64,000 nucleotides of DNA, from positions 62,001-126,000 of the forward strand of contig NZ_BCNT01000003.1 in the NCBI RefSeq assembly GCF_001544075.1, given 5' to 3'. Made by a program: the position numbers and the translations under genes. The notes beneath the pieces are model-generated. The model was not told the origin of the DNA. It ran no database searches and saw only the letters and a program-made list of their open reading frames with translations. The DNA comes from Comamonas terrae. GTDB taxonomy: Bacteria; Pseudomonadota; Gammaproteobacteria; Burkholderiales; Burkholderiaceae_C. Below are positions 56,414-64,000 of this stretch, piece by piece. Position 1 is the first letter of the stretch. Each line of letters opens with the position of its first letter.

Positions 56414-57610
56414 TCACTTCCAGGCCGCGCACTTGGTCTCGGCCTTGGTGGTCCAGACGGTGTCGGCGGGCAGGGTCTGCAGCACCTTCAGGTAGTCCCA
56501 GGGCTTCTTGGACTCGCTGGGCTTCTTGGCTTCCACCAGGTACATGTCGTGCGCGAAGGTGCCGTCGGGACGGATCGAGCCCTTGGCGTAGAAGTCGTTG
56601 ATGGGCGTGCTCTTGAGGTAGGCCATCACCTTCTCGGCATTGGTGGTCTTCACGGCCTCGACCGCCTTCAGGTAGTTCATCACGGCCGAGTAGTCGGCGG
56701 CCTGCACGTCGGTGGGCATGCGCTTGGTCTTGGCAAAGAACTTGTTGGCGAACTTGCGCGTCTCGTCGTTCATGTCCCAGTACCAGCTGGTGGTGTGCAG
56801 CAGGCCTTCGGTGTTCTTCAGGCCCAGGCTGTGGATGTCGGTCAGGAAGACCAGCAGGCCCGCGGTCTTCATGGTCTTGTTGATGCCGAATTCCTTGGCC
56901 GCCTTGATGGCGTTGATGGTGTCGCCGCCGGCATTGGCCAGGCCCAGGATCTGGGCCTTGGAGTTCTGCGCCTGCAGCAGGAAGGACGAGAAGTCCGAGG
57001 CGTTGAGCGGGTGCTTGACCGAACCCAGCACCTGGCCGCCCTTGGCCTTGATCACGGCCGTGGTGTCGGCTTCCAGCGCGTGGCCGAACGCGTAGTCGGC
57101 CGTCAGGAAGAACCAGTTCTTGCCCCCGCGGTCCACCACGGCGCCGCCCGTGCCCTTGGCCAGTGCCACGGTGTCATAGGCATAGTGGATGGTGTAGGGA
57201 TTGCACTGCTCGTTGGTCAGCGCCGAGGAGCCCGCGCCGTTGTTGATGTGCACGCGCTTTTTCTCGTTGGCCACCTGCGAAACGGCCAGGGCCGTGCCCG
57301 AGTTCGTGCCGCTGAACACCAGCGAGATGTTCTGGGTATCGATCCACTCGCGCATCTTGGATGCCGCGATGTCGGCCTTGTTCTGGTGGTCGGCCGTCAG
57401 CAGCTCGATGGGCTGGCCCAGCGCCTTGCCGCCGAAGTCCTCGATGGCCATCTGCATGGCGACCACGCCGTTCTTGCCTTCCACGTCGGCATAAAGGCTG
57501 GACATGTCGGTCACGAAGCCGATCTTCACCTTTTCCTGGGCCTGCACCAGGGGGCTGGCCAGGCCGGCGGCCACCAGCATGCACGACAGGACGCTCAACT
57601 TTGCTTTCAT
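56414..57610 (-). CDS. ABC transporter periplasmic binding protein, LivK/HAAT type
   Basis: A 398-residue periplasmic binding protein. Signal AKLSVLSCMLVAAGLASPLVQAQE, mature start EKVKIGFVTDMSSLYADVEGKNG. ATG at 57610 with AAGGAG 6 nt upstream; GTG one codon earlier is less likely. It differs strongly from the binding protein at 2150, so the two importers have different ligands. Its sequence (GFVTDMSS, KWYWDMND-like aromatic patch) resembles those for aromatic acids or amides in Burkholderiales, but the ligand is not established. Confidence 0.92.
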   Translation of the reverse strand: MKAKLSVLSCMLVAAGLASPLVQAQEKVKIGFVTDMSSLYADVEGKNGVVAMQMAIEDFGGKALGQPIELLTADHQNKADIAASKMREWIDTQNISLVFSGTNSGTALAVSQVANEKKRVHINNGAGSSALTNEQCNPYTIHYAYDTVALAKGTGGAVVDRGGKNWFFLTADYAFGHALEADTTAVIKAKGGQVLGSVKHPLNASDFSSFLLQAQNSKAQILGLANAGGDTINAIKAAKEFGINKTMKTAGLLVFLTDIHSLGLKNTEGLLHTTSWYWDMNDETRKFANKFFAKTKRMPTDVQAADYSAVMNYLKAVEAVKTTNAEKVMAYLKSTPINDFYAKGSIRPDGTFAHDMYLVEAKKPSESKKPWDYLKVLQTLPADTVWTTKAETKCAAWK

Positions 57611-57688
57611 CACGGTCTCCTTGGTTTGGGGTGGTTTGTTGTCAGCGGGTCAATGAAGCACCAACTCTGTGAATCCATGGCGAAAGGC

Positions 57689-58408
57689 TCAGACGCCCAG
57701 CAGCTCGTTGAGCACCGGCATCTTGGCCTCCAGCTCGGCGGCGCCGAAGCGCTCGACCACATGGCCGTGCTCGACCACGTAGAAGCGGTCGGCCAGCGGC
57801 GCGGCAAAGCGGAAGTTCTGCTCCACCATGACCACGGTGTAGCCCTTGGCGCGCAGCGTGGTGATCATGCGCGCCAGCGCCTGCACGATCACGGGCGCCA
57901 GGCCCTCGGAAATCTCGTCGAGCAGCAGCAGCCGCGCGCCGGTGCGCAGGATGCGGGCCACGGCCAGCATCTGCTGCTCGCCGCCCGACAGGCGCGTGCC
58001 CTGGCTGTGGCGGCGCTCATGGAGGTTGGGGAACATCTCGTAGATTTCCGCGATGCTCATGCCGGCCTCGCCCGTCTTGAGCGGCGGCGGCAGCATCAGG
58101 TTTTCCTCGCAGGAGAGGCTGGCGAAGATGCCGCGCTCCTCGGGGCAGTAGCCCACGCCCAGGTGGGCGATCCTGTGCGTGGGCAGATGGATGGTCTCCA
58201 CGCCGTTGATCCGGATCGAGCCCTTGCGCGAACCGGTCAGGCCCATCACGGCGCGCAGCGTGGAAGTGCGCCCGGCCCCGTTGCGGCCCAGCAGCGTGAC
58301 CACCTCGCCGGGCTGAACCATCAGGTCCATGCCGTGCAGCACATGGGATTCGCCGTACCAGGCGTTCAGCCCCTTGATCTCCAGCGCCGGAGTGCTTGTC
58401 TGATTCAT
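57689..58408 (-). CDS. ABC transporter ATP-binding protein, LivF family, Walker A Lys replaced by Arg
   Basis: A 239-residue ATPase. Signature LSGGEQQMLAVARIL, Walker B LLLLDEISEGLAP, switch VEQNFRFA are intact. The Walker A reads GRNGAGRTST: the catalytic Lys is Arg47 (codon CGC). The start is ATG 58408 (MNQTST), longer frames lacking support. DEISEGL replaces DEPS.GL, a known LivF variant. Arg in the P-loop would usually reduce ATP hydrolysis, so the paired LivG subunit may carry most activity. Confidence 0.92.
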   Translation of the reverse strand: MNQTSTPALEIKGLNAWYGESHVLHGMDLMVQPGEVVTLLGRNGAGRTSTLRAVMGLTGSRKGSIRINGVETIHLPTHRIAHLGVGYCPEERGIFASLSCEENLMLPPPLKTGEAGMSIAEIYEMFPNLHERRHSQGTRLSGGEQQMLAVARILRTGARLLLLDEISEGLAPVIVQALARMITTLRAKGYTVVMVEQNFRFAAPLADRFYVVEHGHVVERFGAAELEAKMPVLNELLGV

Positions 58409-58496
58409 TGTTCGTCGGTCCAAGGCATATCGTTCAAAACAGGCATGGCCCAAGCCCGCTCCATCCATGGAGCAGGCGGCTCAGGAGGGACATATG

Positions 58497-59267
58497 TCAA
58501 TGCCCTCCCTGCAGCTGGCCTTCGGTCGTCCCCATATAGGCTTCCATCACCTGCGGATTGTTCGAGACTTCTTCGTAAGGCCCTTCGGCCAGCACCGCCC
58601 CGCGCTGCAGCACCGTGATGCGGTCGGCGATCGTGGAGATGACCTTCATGTTGTGCTCCACCATCAGGATGGTGCGGCCGGCCGAGACCTTCTTGATCAG
58701 CTGGGTCACGCGGTCCACGTCCTCGTGGCCCATGCCTTGCGTGGGCTCGTCCAGCAGCATGAGCTCGGGCTCCATGGCCAGCGTGGTGGCGATCTCCAGC
58801 GCGCGCTTGCGGCCATAGGGCAGGTTGACGGTGACTTCATCGGCCAGGTCCTGCAGGCCCACTTCGGTCAGCAGCTCCATGGCGCGATCGTTGAGCTGGT
58901 TCAGCGTCTTTTCGCTGCTCCAGAAATGGAAGGCCGTGCCCAGCTTGCGCTGCAGGCCGATGCGCACGTTCTCCAGCAGCGTGGAATGCGGGAACACGGC
59001 CGAGATCTGGAAAGAACGGATCACGCCGCGGCGCGCGATCTGGGCCGGTGCCTCGCGCGTGATGTCGGTGCCGTTGAACAAAATGGTGCCGGAGGTGGGC
59101 TCCAGGAACTTGGTCAGCAGGTTGAAACAGGTGGTCTTGCCTGCGCCGTTGGGGCCGATCAACGCATGGATGGAGCCGCGGCGCACGGCCAGGTCGACCT
59201 TGCTGACAGCCGTGAAGCCCTTGAACTCTTTGGTGAGGTGATGGGTTTGGAGAATCAGTTCGCTCAT
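58497..59267 (-). CDS. ABC transporter ATP-binding protein, LivG family
   Basis: A 256-residue ATPase with intact Walker A GPNGAGKTTCF, signature LPYGRKRALEIATTLA (LivG-type degenerate form), Walker B LMLLDEPTQGMG, and H-loop VEHNMKVI. It is the first gene of the minus-strand Liv operon, 88 bp upstream of the LivF-type start. The region upstream of 59267 must hold the promoter. Confidence 0.94.
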   Translation of the reverse strand: MSELILQTHHLTKEFKGFTAVSKVDLAVRRGSIHALIGPNGAGKTTCFNLLTKFLEPTSGTILFNGTDITREAPAQIARRGVIRSFQISAVFPHSTLLENVRIGLQRKLGTAFHFWSSEKTLNQLNDRAMELLTEVGLQDLADEVTVNLPYGRKRALEIATTLAMEPELMLLDEPTQGMGHEDVDRVTQLIKKVSAGRTILMVEHNMKVISTIADRITVLQRGAVLAEGPYEEVSNNPQVMEAYMGTTEGQLQGGH

Positions 59268-59938
59268 CAGTTAACTCATCCGTGCGCGCGCCAGGCCGCA
59301 GATCGTGGAAACCTCCAGGAAGCCGGCCCGTGCGGGCATTGCCCACGCAGCCGGTCCACAGCGTCGCATCTTGGCCCTGCGTGCTGCAGCGCCGCAGCGG
59401 GAAACTCCTAGGGTCCACGCCATTTCACGCCTGAAACGGCACCATGTTTTCCCTAGGTAGGCTGCTATGGCTTGCCTAGCATGGAAGCACTCGCTCACAT
59501 ACGATGCGCCAGGCAAACGCGCCTTCGGCTCGGCCGGCAAGCGGTGGCGGCGGTTGTCAAGAAGCCGACATATCAAGCGACAGCAGCCTGCGTGCGCGCC
59601 GGTTTGCTATGGATAAAAGAGCAAAAATCCAGGGTCCAGGGCCGCGGCCTCTGCCAAACCCGCATGCGGAAAACCCCGAGACTGCAAAGCCCCTCGTCCA
59701 CCCCGGGGCTGCTGGCAAGCGGATGCAAAATGTGCTTGAGTTTGTCGCCGATTGCGCGAAAGGCGACAAAGATGAAGAGTTCGCTATGAATAGCGAAGCT
59801 CACAGCGCAAGCTATGCGCAGATTTCCAGTCTATTCAATACCGAATTGCAATCCCGGCAGGCGCCGGAAGCTACTGAATCAAGAGCGCATCGGCTGCAGC
59901 GTGCCGGCTGGCAAAAAGCCATGCCGACCCAAACCGGT
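59268..59938. other. 671-bp gene-free region with two adjacent hairpins
   Basis: No credible reading frame. Two perfect hairpins follow one another: TTTGTCGCC/GGCGACAAA (59741-59749 with 59762-59770) and TTCGCTAT/ATAGCGAA (59780-59787 with 59790-59797). AGCGCAAGCTATGCGCAG next to them recalls the dispersed repeats. A second imperfect inverted element, CCTAGGTAGGC...GCTTGCCTAGC, lies near 59452-59480. The region holds the Liv operon promoter on the minus strand. Confidence 0.55.
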
Positions 59939-60433
59939 CTATTGCAGCTTGCCGCTGCCGCCTTCGGGCAGGGCAAGGGGGATGACGCCTATGCCCTCTT
60001 CCATCAGCTCCATGGCCTGCCGGGGACTGGCCTGGCCGCGGATGGCGCGCTCGTCGATCTCGCCATAGTGCATGCGGCGGACTTCCTCGGCAAAGCGGTC
60101 GCCCACATTTTCGGTATTGGCCGCAACCTTGCGCGACCACTGCATCCAGGCCGCCTGCAGGGCCTGCAGGTGTTCGCGGGCCTGGGGACTGAGCTCGGCG
60201 GCAGGAGGCAGCTGCGCGGCAGCCTCGCGGCCGGAACCCGCTGGCGTGCGCGGGGCGGACGGCTGCGCGCCCAGGTTCAGGCGCGGCGCGCTCAGGCGCT
60301 TGGTCACGTCATGGTCGCCGCAAACCGGGCATTGCACCAGCTTGCGCTGCAGCTGGTTCTGGAAATCATCTTCCGAAGCGAACCAGCCTTCAAATACATG
60401 GCCCAGCGGGCAATGAAGGTCGAGCACTTTCAT
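59939..60433 (-). CDS. DUF1178 family zinc-ribbon-like protein
   Basis: A 164-residue protein: MKVLDLHCPLGHVFEGWFASEDDFQ and VQCPVCGDHDVTKRLSAPRLN supply four candidate metal ligands (Cys, His, Cys, Cys). The C-terminal part (FAEEVRRMHYGEIDERAIRGQASPRQAMELMEEGI) is the DUF1178 signature. Function unknown. It is the last gene of the nuo/DUF2818 stretch here, 58 bp after DUF2818. Confidence 0.9.
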   Translation of the reverse strand: MKVLDLHCPLGHVFEGWFASEDDFQNQLQRKLVQCPVCGDHDVTKRLSAPRLNLGAQPSAPRTPAGSGREAAAQLPPAAELSPQAREHLQALQAAWMQWSRKVAANTENVGDRFAEEVRRMHYGEIDERAIRGQASPRQAMELMEEGIGVIPLALPEGGSGKLQ

Positions 60434-60491
60434 GATGGTCTCTCGGGCAGCGCAAGCGGCGCCTCGCTGCCCAGTATGCGCTTTTATGCAA

Positions 60492-60797
60492 TCAGTCCCG
60501 GCGGTGCACCAGATAGCGGTACACGAAGCCGGGAAAAGCCAGGGTCAGGAACAGCGCACCCGTGACGGCGTAGAACTCCCAGCCCTGGGGAGCGATCTGG
60601 CCGGCACGGCGCTCCAGCAGCAGGGCCAGGCCGCCTACCAGGAAGTACAGCACCAGCATTTCCAGCAGGCGCGCCCACATGGGCTTGCGCCCCTGGGTGA
60701 CCGGGCCGACCACGGCCCAGCGCTGGTTGATAAAAGGCAAATTGGCTGCCACAAGGGCAGCCAAGATCACAAGCCAGATGGAAGCGGTAATGGACAC
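60492..60797 (-). CDS. DUF2818 family membrane protein
   Basis: A 101-residue inner-membrane protein with three hydrophobic segments (ASIWLVILAALVAANLPF, LLEMLVLYFLVGGLALLL, GALFLTLAFPGFVYRYL). GTG start with GAGGAA upstream. It directly follows nuoN, the usual beta-proteobacterial position, and may be an accessory of complex I or simply cotranscribed. Confidence 0.88.
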   Translation of the reverse strand: MSITASIWLVILAALVAANLPFINQRWAVVGPVTQGRKPMWARLLEMLVLYFLVGGLALLLERRAGQIAPQGWEFYAVTGALFLTLAFPGFVYRYLVHRRD

Positions 60798-60851
60798 GCT
60801 AAGGCATTCCTCGGAAAAGCGGCGCGGACTGGAGCCGCGCCGCGTTCAGCA

Positions 60852-62345
60852 TCAGGAGGCCAGGGCACGCACGATGGCGTCGGCACACAGGGCCATCAGG
60901 CCGCCCGGCAGGATGCCGAGCAGCAGCACCAGCGCACCGTTGACGGTCAGCACCACGCGCACATCCAGGGGCGCCGAGACGCTGGTGGCCGTGATGGGCT
61001 CGTCGAAGTACATGACCTTGACGACGCGCAGGTAGTAGAAGGCGCCGATCAGCGACATGACCACGGCGAACACGGCCAGGCCAATGTACAGGCTGCTGCC
61101 CGAGGCCACCAGTGCCTGCAGCACGGACAGCTTGGCGTAGAAGCCGACCAGCGGAGGAATACCGGCCATGGAGAACAGGCAGATGGCCATCACGCCGGCA
61201 TACAGGGGGCTGCGCTGGTTGAGGCCGGCCAGATCGGAGATCTCGTCGCTCTCGAAGCCTTCGCGGGCCAGCAGCAGGATGATGCCGAACGATGCCAGCG
61301 CCGTCAGCACGTAGGTGACCACGTAGAACATGGCCGAGCTGTAGGCGTTCTCGATGGTCGCGGGATCCACCTTGCCGTCCACCACGCCCGACATCAGGCC
61401 CAGCAGCACGAAGCCCATCTGGGAGATCGTCGAGTAGGCCAGCATGCGCTTGAGGTTGGTCTGCTGCAGACCGGCCAGGTTGCCGATCAGCAGCGAGGCG
61501 ACGGCCAGGACCATCAGCATCTGCTGCCAGTCGATGGCCAGGGGCAGCAGGCCGTCCACCAGCAGGCGGATGGTCATGGCGAAGGCCGCCAGCTTGGGTG
61601 CGCCGCCGATCAGGATGGTGATGGCGCTGGGCGCGCCCTGGTACACGTCGGGAACCCACATGTGGAAAGGCACCACGCCGAGCTTGAAGGCCAGGCCGGC
61701 CACCACGAACACCAGACCGAAGACCAGCACCTGGTGCTTGATCTGGCCGGAGTTGATGGCCTTGAACACTTCGCCGATGTCCAGCGAGCCGGTCGCGCCG
61801 TAGAGCATGGACATGCCATACAGCAGGAAGCCCGAGGCCATGGCGCCCAGCACGAAGTACTTCATCGCGGCTTCCACCGAGGTGGCATGGTCGCGGCGCA
61901 GGGCCACGAGCGCGTAGCTGGACAGCGTCAGCAGTTCCAGGCCCAGGTAGATCACCAGGAAGTTATTGCCGGAGATCATGATGAACATGCCCAGCAGCGC
62001 CAGCAGGGACATGGTGAACAGTTCACCGCCACGCAGCATGTCGCGGTCGCCCGCATAGGGGCGGCCGTAGACCAGGGTGACCATCATGGCCACGGTGGCG
62101 AAGCACTTGAGCCAGTTGCCCATGGCGTCGGAAACCACCATGTTGCCCCAGCCGTAGAAGGTGTTGCCGCTGGCGGCGTACATGCCTTGCATCACGGCCA
62201 CGACCAGCAGGGTCAGCATCGTCAGAACATAGGTGCCCGTGCGGCGCGCGCTCGTCACGCCCAGGTCCACCAAGGCGATCACGCAGGCCATGACCAGGAG
62301 TGTGATCTCCGGGTAGACCGCCAGCCAGCTGAAGTTGTCAATCAT
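60852..62345 (-). CDS. nuoN: NADH-quinone oxidoreductase subunit N
   Basis: A 497-residue antiporter-like membrane subunit of complex I with about 14 TM helices. Conserved charged elements are seen in [37 protein letters not shown] and [24 protein letters not shown], and [17 protein letters not shown]. It pumps protons together with NuoL and NuoM. 24 bp separate it from nuoM. Confidence 0.97.
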   Translation of the reverse strand: MIDNFSWLAVYPEITLLVMACVIALVDLGVTSARRTGTYVLTMLTLLVVAVMQGMYAASGNTFYGWGNMVVSDAMGNWLKCFATVAMMVTLVYGRPYAGDRDMLRGGELFTMSLLALLGMFIMISGNNFLVIYLGLELLTLSSYALVALRRDHATSVEAAMKYFVLGAMASGFLLYGMSMLYGATGSLDIGEVFKAINSGQIKHQVLVFGLVFVVAGLAFKLGVVPFHMWVPDVYQGAPSAITILIGGAPKLAAFAMTIRLLVDGLLPLAIDWQQMLMVLAVASLLIGNLAGLQQTNLKRMLAYSTISQMGFVLLGLMSGVVDGKVDPATIENAYSSAMFYVVTYVLTALASFGIILLLAREGFESDEISDLAGLNQRSPLYAGVMAICLFSMAGIPPLVGFYAKLSVLQALVASGSSLYIGLAVFAVVMSLIGAFYYLRVVKVMYFDEPITATSVSAPLDVRVVLTVNGALVLLLGILPGGLMALCADAIVRALAS

Positions 62346-62369
62346 CTCGAGTCTCTCGTTTCAGTCTGG

Positions 62370-63845
62370 TCAGTGGAGCTTGCTCACAGCCACATGCTTG
62401 ATGAGCTCAGCCACGGACACATCCATCACATCTGTGAAGGGCTTGGGATACAGGCCCATGTAGAGCACTGCGATCGCCAGCACGCCCAGCACCAGGAATT
62501 CGCGGCCGCCGATGTCCTTGAGCGCGGCGACGTTGTCGTTGCCCACGGGACCCAGGTAGACGCGCTTGTACATCCACAGGGTGTAGGAGGCGCCGAAGAT
62601 CAGGGCTGTCGCGGCACCCAGGCCGATCCAGAAGTTGTAGTCCACCGCGCCCAGGATCACCATCCACTCGCCCACGAAGCCAGCCGTTGCAGGCAGGCCG
62701 CAGTTGGCCATGGAGAACAGCAGGGCAAAGGCCGCGAACTTGGGCATGGTGTTGACCACGCCGCCGTAGGCCGCGATTTCACGCGAGTGCACGCGGTCGT
62801 ACAGCACGCCGATGCACAGGAACATGGCGCCCGACACGAAGCCGTGGGCGATCATCTGCACCAGGCCGCCAGAGATGCCCAGGTTGTTGAACATGAAGAA
62901 GCCCAGGGTCACGAAGCCCATGTGCGCCACGGACGAGTAGGCCACCAGCTTCTTCATGTCCTTCTGCACCAGGGCCACCACGCCCACGTAGATCACGGCG
63001 ATCAGCGACAGGGTGATGATCAGGCCGGACCACTCGTGCGCCGCATCGGGGGCGATGGGCAGCGAGAAGCGCAGGAAGCCATAGGCGCCCAGCTTCAGCA
63101 TGATGGCGGCCAGCACGGCGGAACCGCCGGTGGGCGCTTCCACGTGCACGTCGGGCAGCCAGGTGTGCACCGGGAACATCGGCACCTTGACCGCGAAGGC
63201 CGCGAAGAAGGCGAAGAAGATCAGCGTCTGCGCCGTGCCGGACAGAGGCAGCTTGTGCCAGTCCAGGATCTCGAAGCTGCCGCCCGACTGGGTGTACAGG
63301 TAGATGATGGCCACCAGCGTGAGCAGCGAGCCCAGCAGGGTGTACAGGAAGAACTTGAAGGCCGCGTAGATGCGGTTCGGTCCGCCCCAGATACCGATGA
63401 TCAGGTACATCGGGATCAGCGTGGCTTCGAAGAACACGTAGAACAGCATGCCGTCCAGCGCGCTGAACACGCCGACCATCAGGCCCGACAGGATCAGGAA
63501 CGCGCCCATGTACTGGTTCACGCGCTCGGTGATGTTCTCCCACGAGGCGATCACCACGATCACGGTGATGAAGGCCGTCAGCGGCACGAACCACATGGAG
63601 ATGCCGTCCACGCCCAGGTGGTAGTGGATATTGAAGCGCTCAATCCACAGGGCGTTTTCCACGAACTGCATGCTGGCCGTGGTGGTGTCGAAGCCGGTCA
63701 TGACCGGAATCGTCACCGCGAAGCCCAGCAGGGCTCCGAGCAGGGCCATCCAGCGCACCGCGCCGGCCTGCCCTTCCCGGCTCAAGGCCAGGAGGAAGAT
63801 GCCGAAGGCGATCGGCACCCAGATAGCAAGACTCAACAATCCCAT
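62370..63845 (-). CDS. nuoM: NADH-quinone oxidoreductase subunit M
   Basis: A 491-residue antiporter-like subunit. Signatures: FYVFFEATLIPMYLIIGIWGG, the Lys in AFAVKVPMFPVHTWLPDVHVEAPTGGSAVLA, and KKLVAYSSVAHMGFVTLG. Membrane segments run along the whole length. It lies 16 bp downstream of nuoL. Confidence 0.97.
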   Translation of the reverse strand: MGLLSLAIWVPIAFGIFLLALSREGQAGAVRWMALLGALLGFAVTIPVMTGFDTTTASMQFVENALWIERFNIHYHLGVDGISMWFVPLTAFITVIVVIASWENITERVNQYMGAFLILSGLMVGVFSALDGMLFYVFFEATLIPMYLIIGIWGGPNRIYAAFKFFLYTLLGSLLTLVAIIYLYTQSGGSFEILDWHKLPLSGTAQTLIFFAFFAAFAVKVPMFPVHTWLPDVHVEAPTGGSAVLAAIMLKLGAYGFLRFSLPIAPDAAHEWSGLIITLSLIAVIYVGVVALVQKDMKKLVAYSSVAHMGFVTLGFFMFNNLGISGGLVQMIAHGFVSGAMFLCIGVLYDRVHSREIAAYGGVVNTMPKFAAFALLFSMANCGLPATAGFVGEWMVILGAVDYNFWIGLGAATALIFGASYTLWMYKRVYLGPVGNDNVAALKDIGGREFLVLGVLAIAVLYMGLYPKPFTDVMDVSVAELIKHVAVSKLH

Positions 63846-63861
63846 TTTTGTTATTCCCCTA

Positions 63862-64000
63862 CTACTTGTTGAGCCACACGAAGTACGTCATGAGCGCAAA
63901 GATGCCCAGGATCATGACCAACGCGTAGTGATAGAGATAGCCCGACTGCAGGCCGCGCACCCACTGGCCGAACTTGGCCATGAGTTTCCAGGAACCGTTC
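63862..64000 (-). CDS. nuoL: NADH-quinone oxidoreductase subunit L, C-terminal fragment
   Basis: The last 45 codons of nuoL are visible: NGSWKLMAKFGQWVRGLQSG, then a hydrophobic helix (HYALVMILGIFALMTYFVW) ending LNK. The rest lies beyond the right edge. Placement immediately before nuoM and the C-terminal helix identify it. Confidence 0.88.
   Translation of the reverse strand, partial: NGSWKLMAKFGQWVRGLQSGYLYHYALVMILGIFALMTYFVWLNK

Noticed and set aside
59504..60565. A 353-codon plus-strand frame across the gene-free region and DUF1178
   Set aside because: The second half is antisense to DUF1178 and the first half has no motif, signal peptide or ribosome-binding site.
60432..63872. A 1146-codon plus-strand frame
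   Set aside because: It is antisense to nuoN and nuoM and reads as a His/Gln/Asp-rich low-complexity shadow.

Overview
The window is a chromosomal segment from a high-GC beta-proteobacterium. The gene order pyrG-kdsA-DUF1330-eno-ftsB, the block nuoL-nuoM-nuoN-DUF2818-DUF1178, orphan Bug-family binding proteins, a class II KdsA and recurring short AT-rich palindromic repeats all point to Comamonadaceae, most like Delftia or Comamonas. The genus is an inference from family knowledge, not from a search. There are no rRNA or tRNA genes, no CRISPR array, no prophage and no intact insertion sequence. The DNA is almost entirely coding.

Layout. 1-9.2 kb: 3' part of a ribosomal oxygenase gene (roxA-like), then an AraC-type regulator divergent from a five-gene HAAT/Liv-type ABC importer that ends in an aldehyde dehydrogenase. 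This looks like an inducible uptake-and-oxidation module, probably for an aromatic compound. 9.3-13.8 kb: SlyD-type FKBP, a glycine-zipper lipoprotein, two PepSY proteins and a PhoP/PhoQ-like two-component system. 14-23.7 kb: housekeeping genes dut, coaBC, pyrG, kdsA, eno, ftsB, hslO and a gamma-class carbonic anhydrase. 23.7-33.5 kb: a DUF455 ferritin-like protein, a tandem pair of degenerate EAL-HDOD signalling proteins, two orphan Bug-type binding proteins, a TAT-exported molybdopterin-fold protein, xerD, an SGNH esterase and queG. 33.6-42.6 kb: tsaE-amiC, two small glycine-zipper lipoproteins, DedA, mutL, an RpiR-type regulator and gdhA.

42.8-54.3 kb: porin, cupin, DUF5329, a double-domain methylglyoxal synthase, an alpha/beta hydrolase, miaA, and an AttEFGH-like export-type ABC system (ATPase, FtsX-like permease, AttH-like secreted protein) with a cysteine-desulfhydrase-like gene inserted in it. 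A short lower-GC islet follows with a DUF4279 gene broken by a one-base frameshift. 54.4-59.3 kb: a second complete Liv-type ABC importer on the minus strand. 59.9-64 kb: DUF1178, DUF2818 and the end of the respiratory complex I operon (nuoN, nuoM, partial nuoL).

No wholly new system is proven here. The most unusual items are the duplicated MGS-domain protein, the tandem EAL-HDOD pair with lost DDFG motif, the cysteine-desulfhydrase gene inside the Att-like operon, the frameshifted DUF4279 gene, the structured leader before 37107, and the gene-free hairpin region near 59.7 kb.
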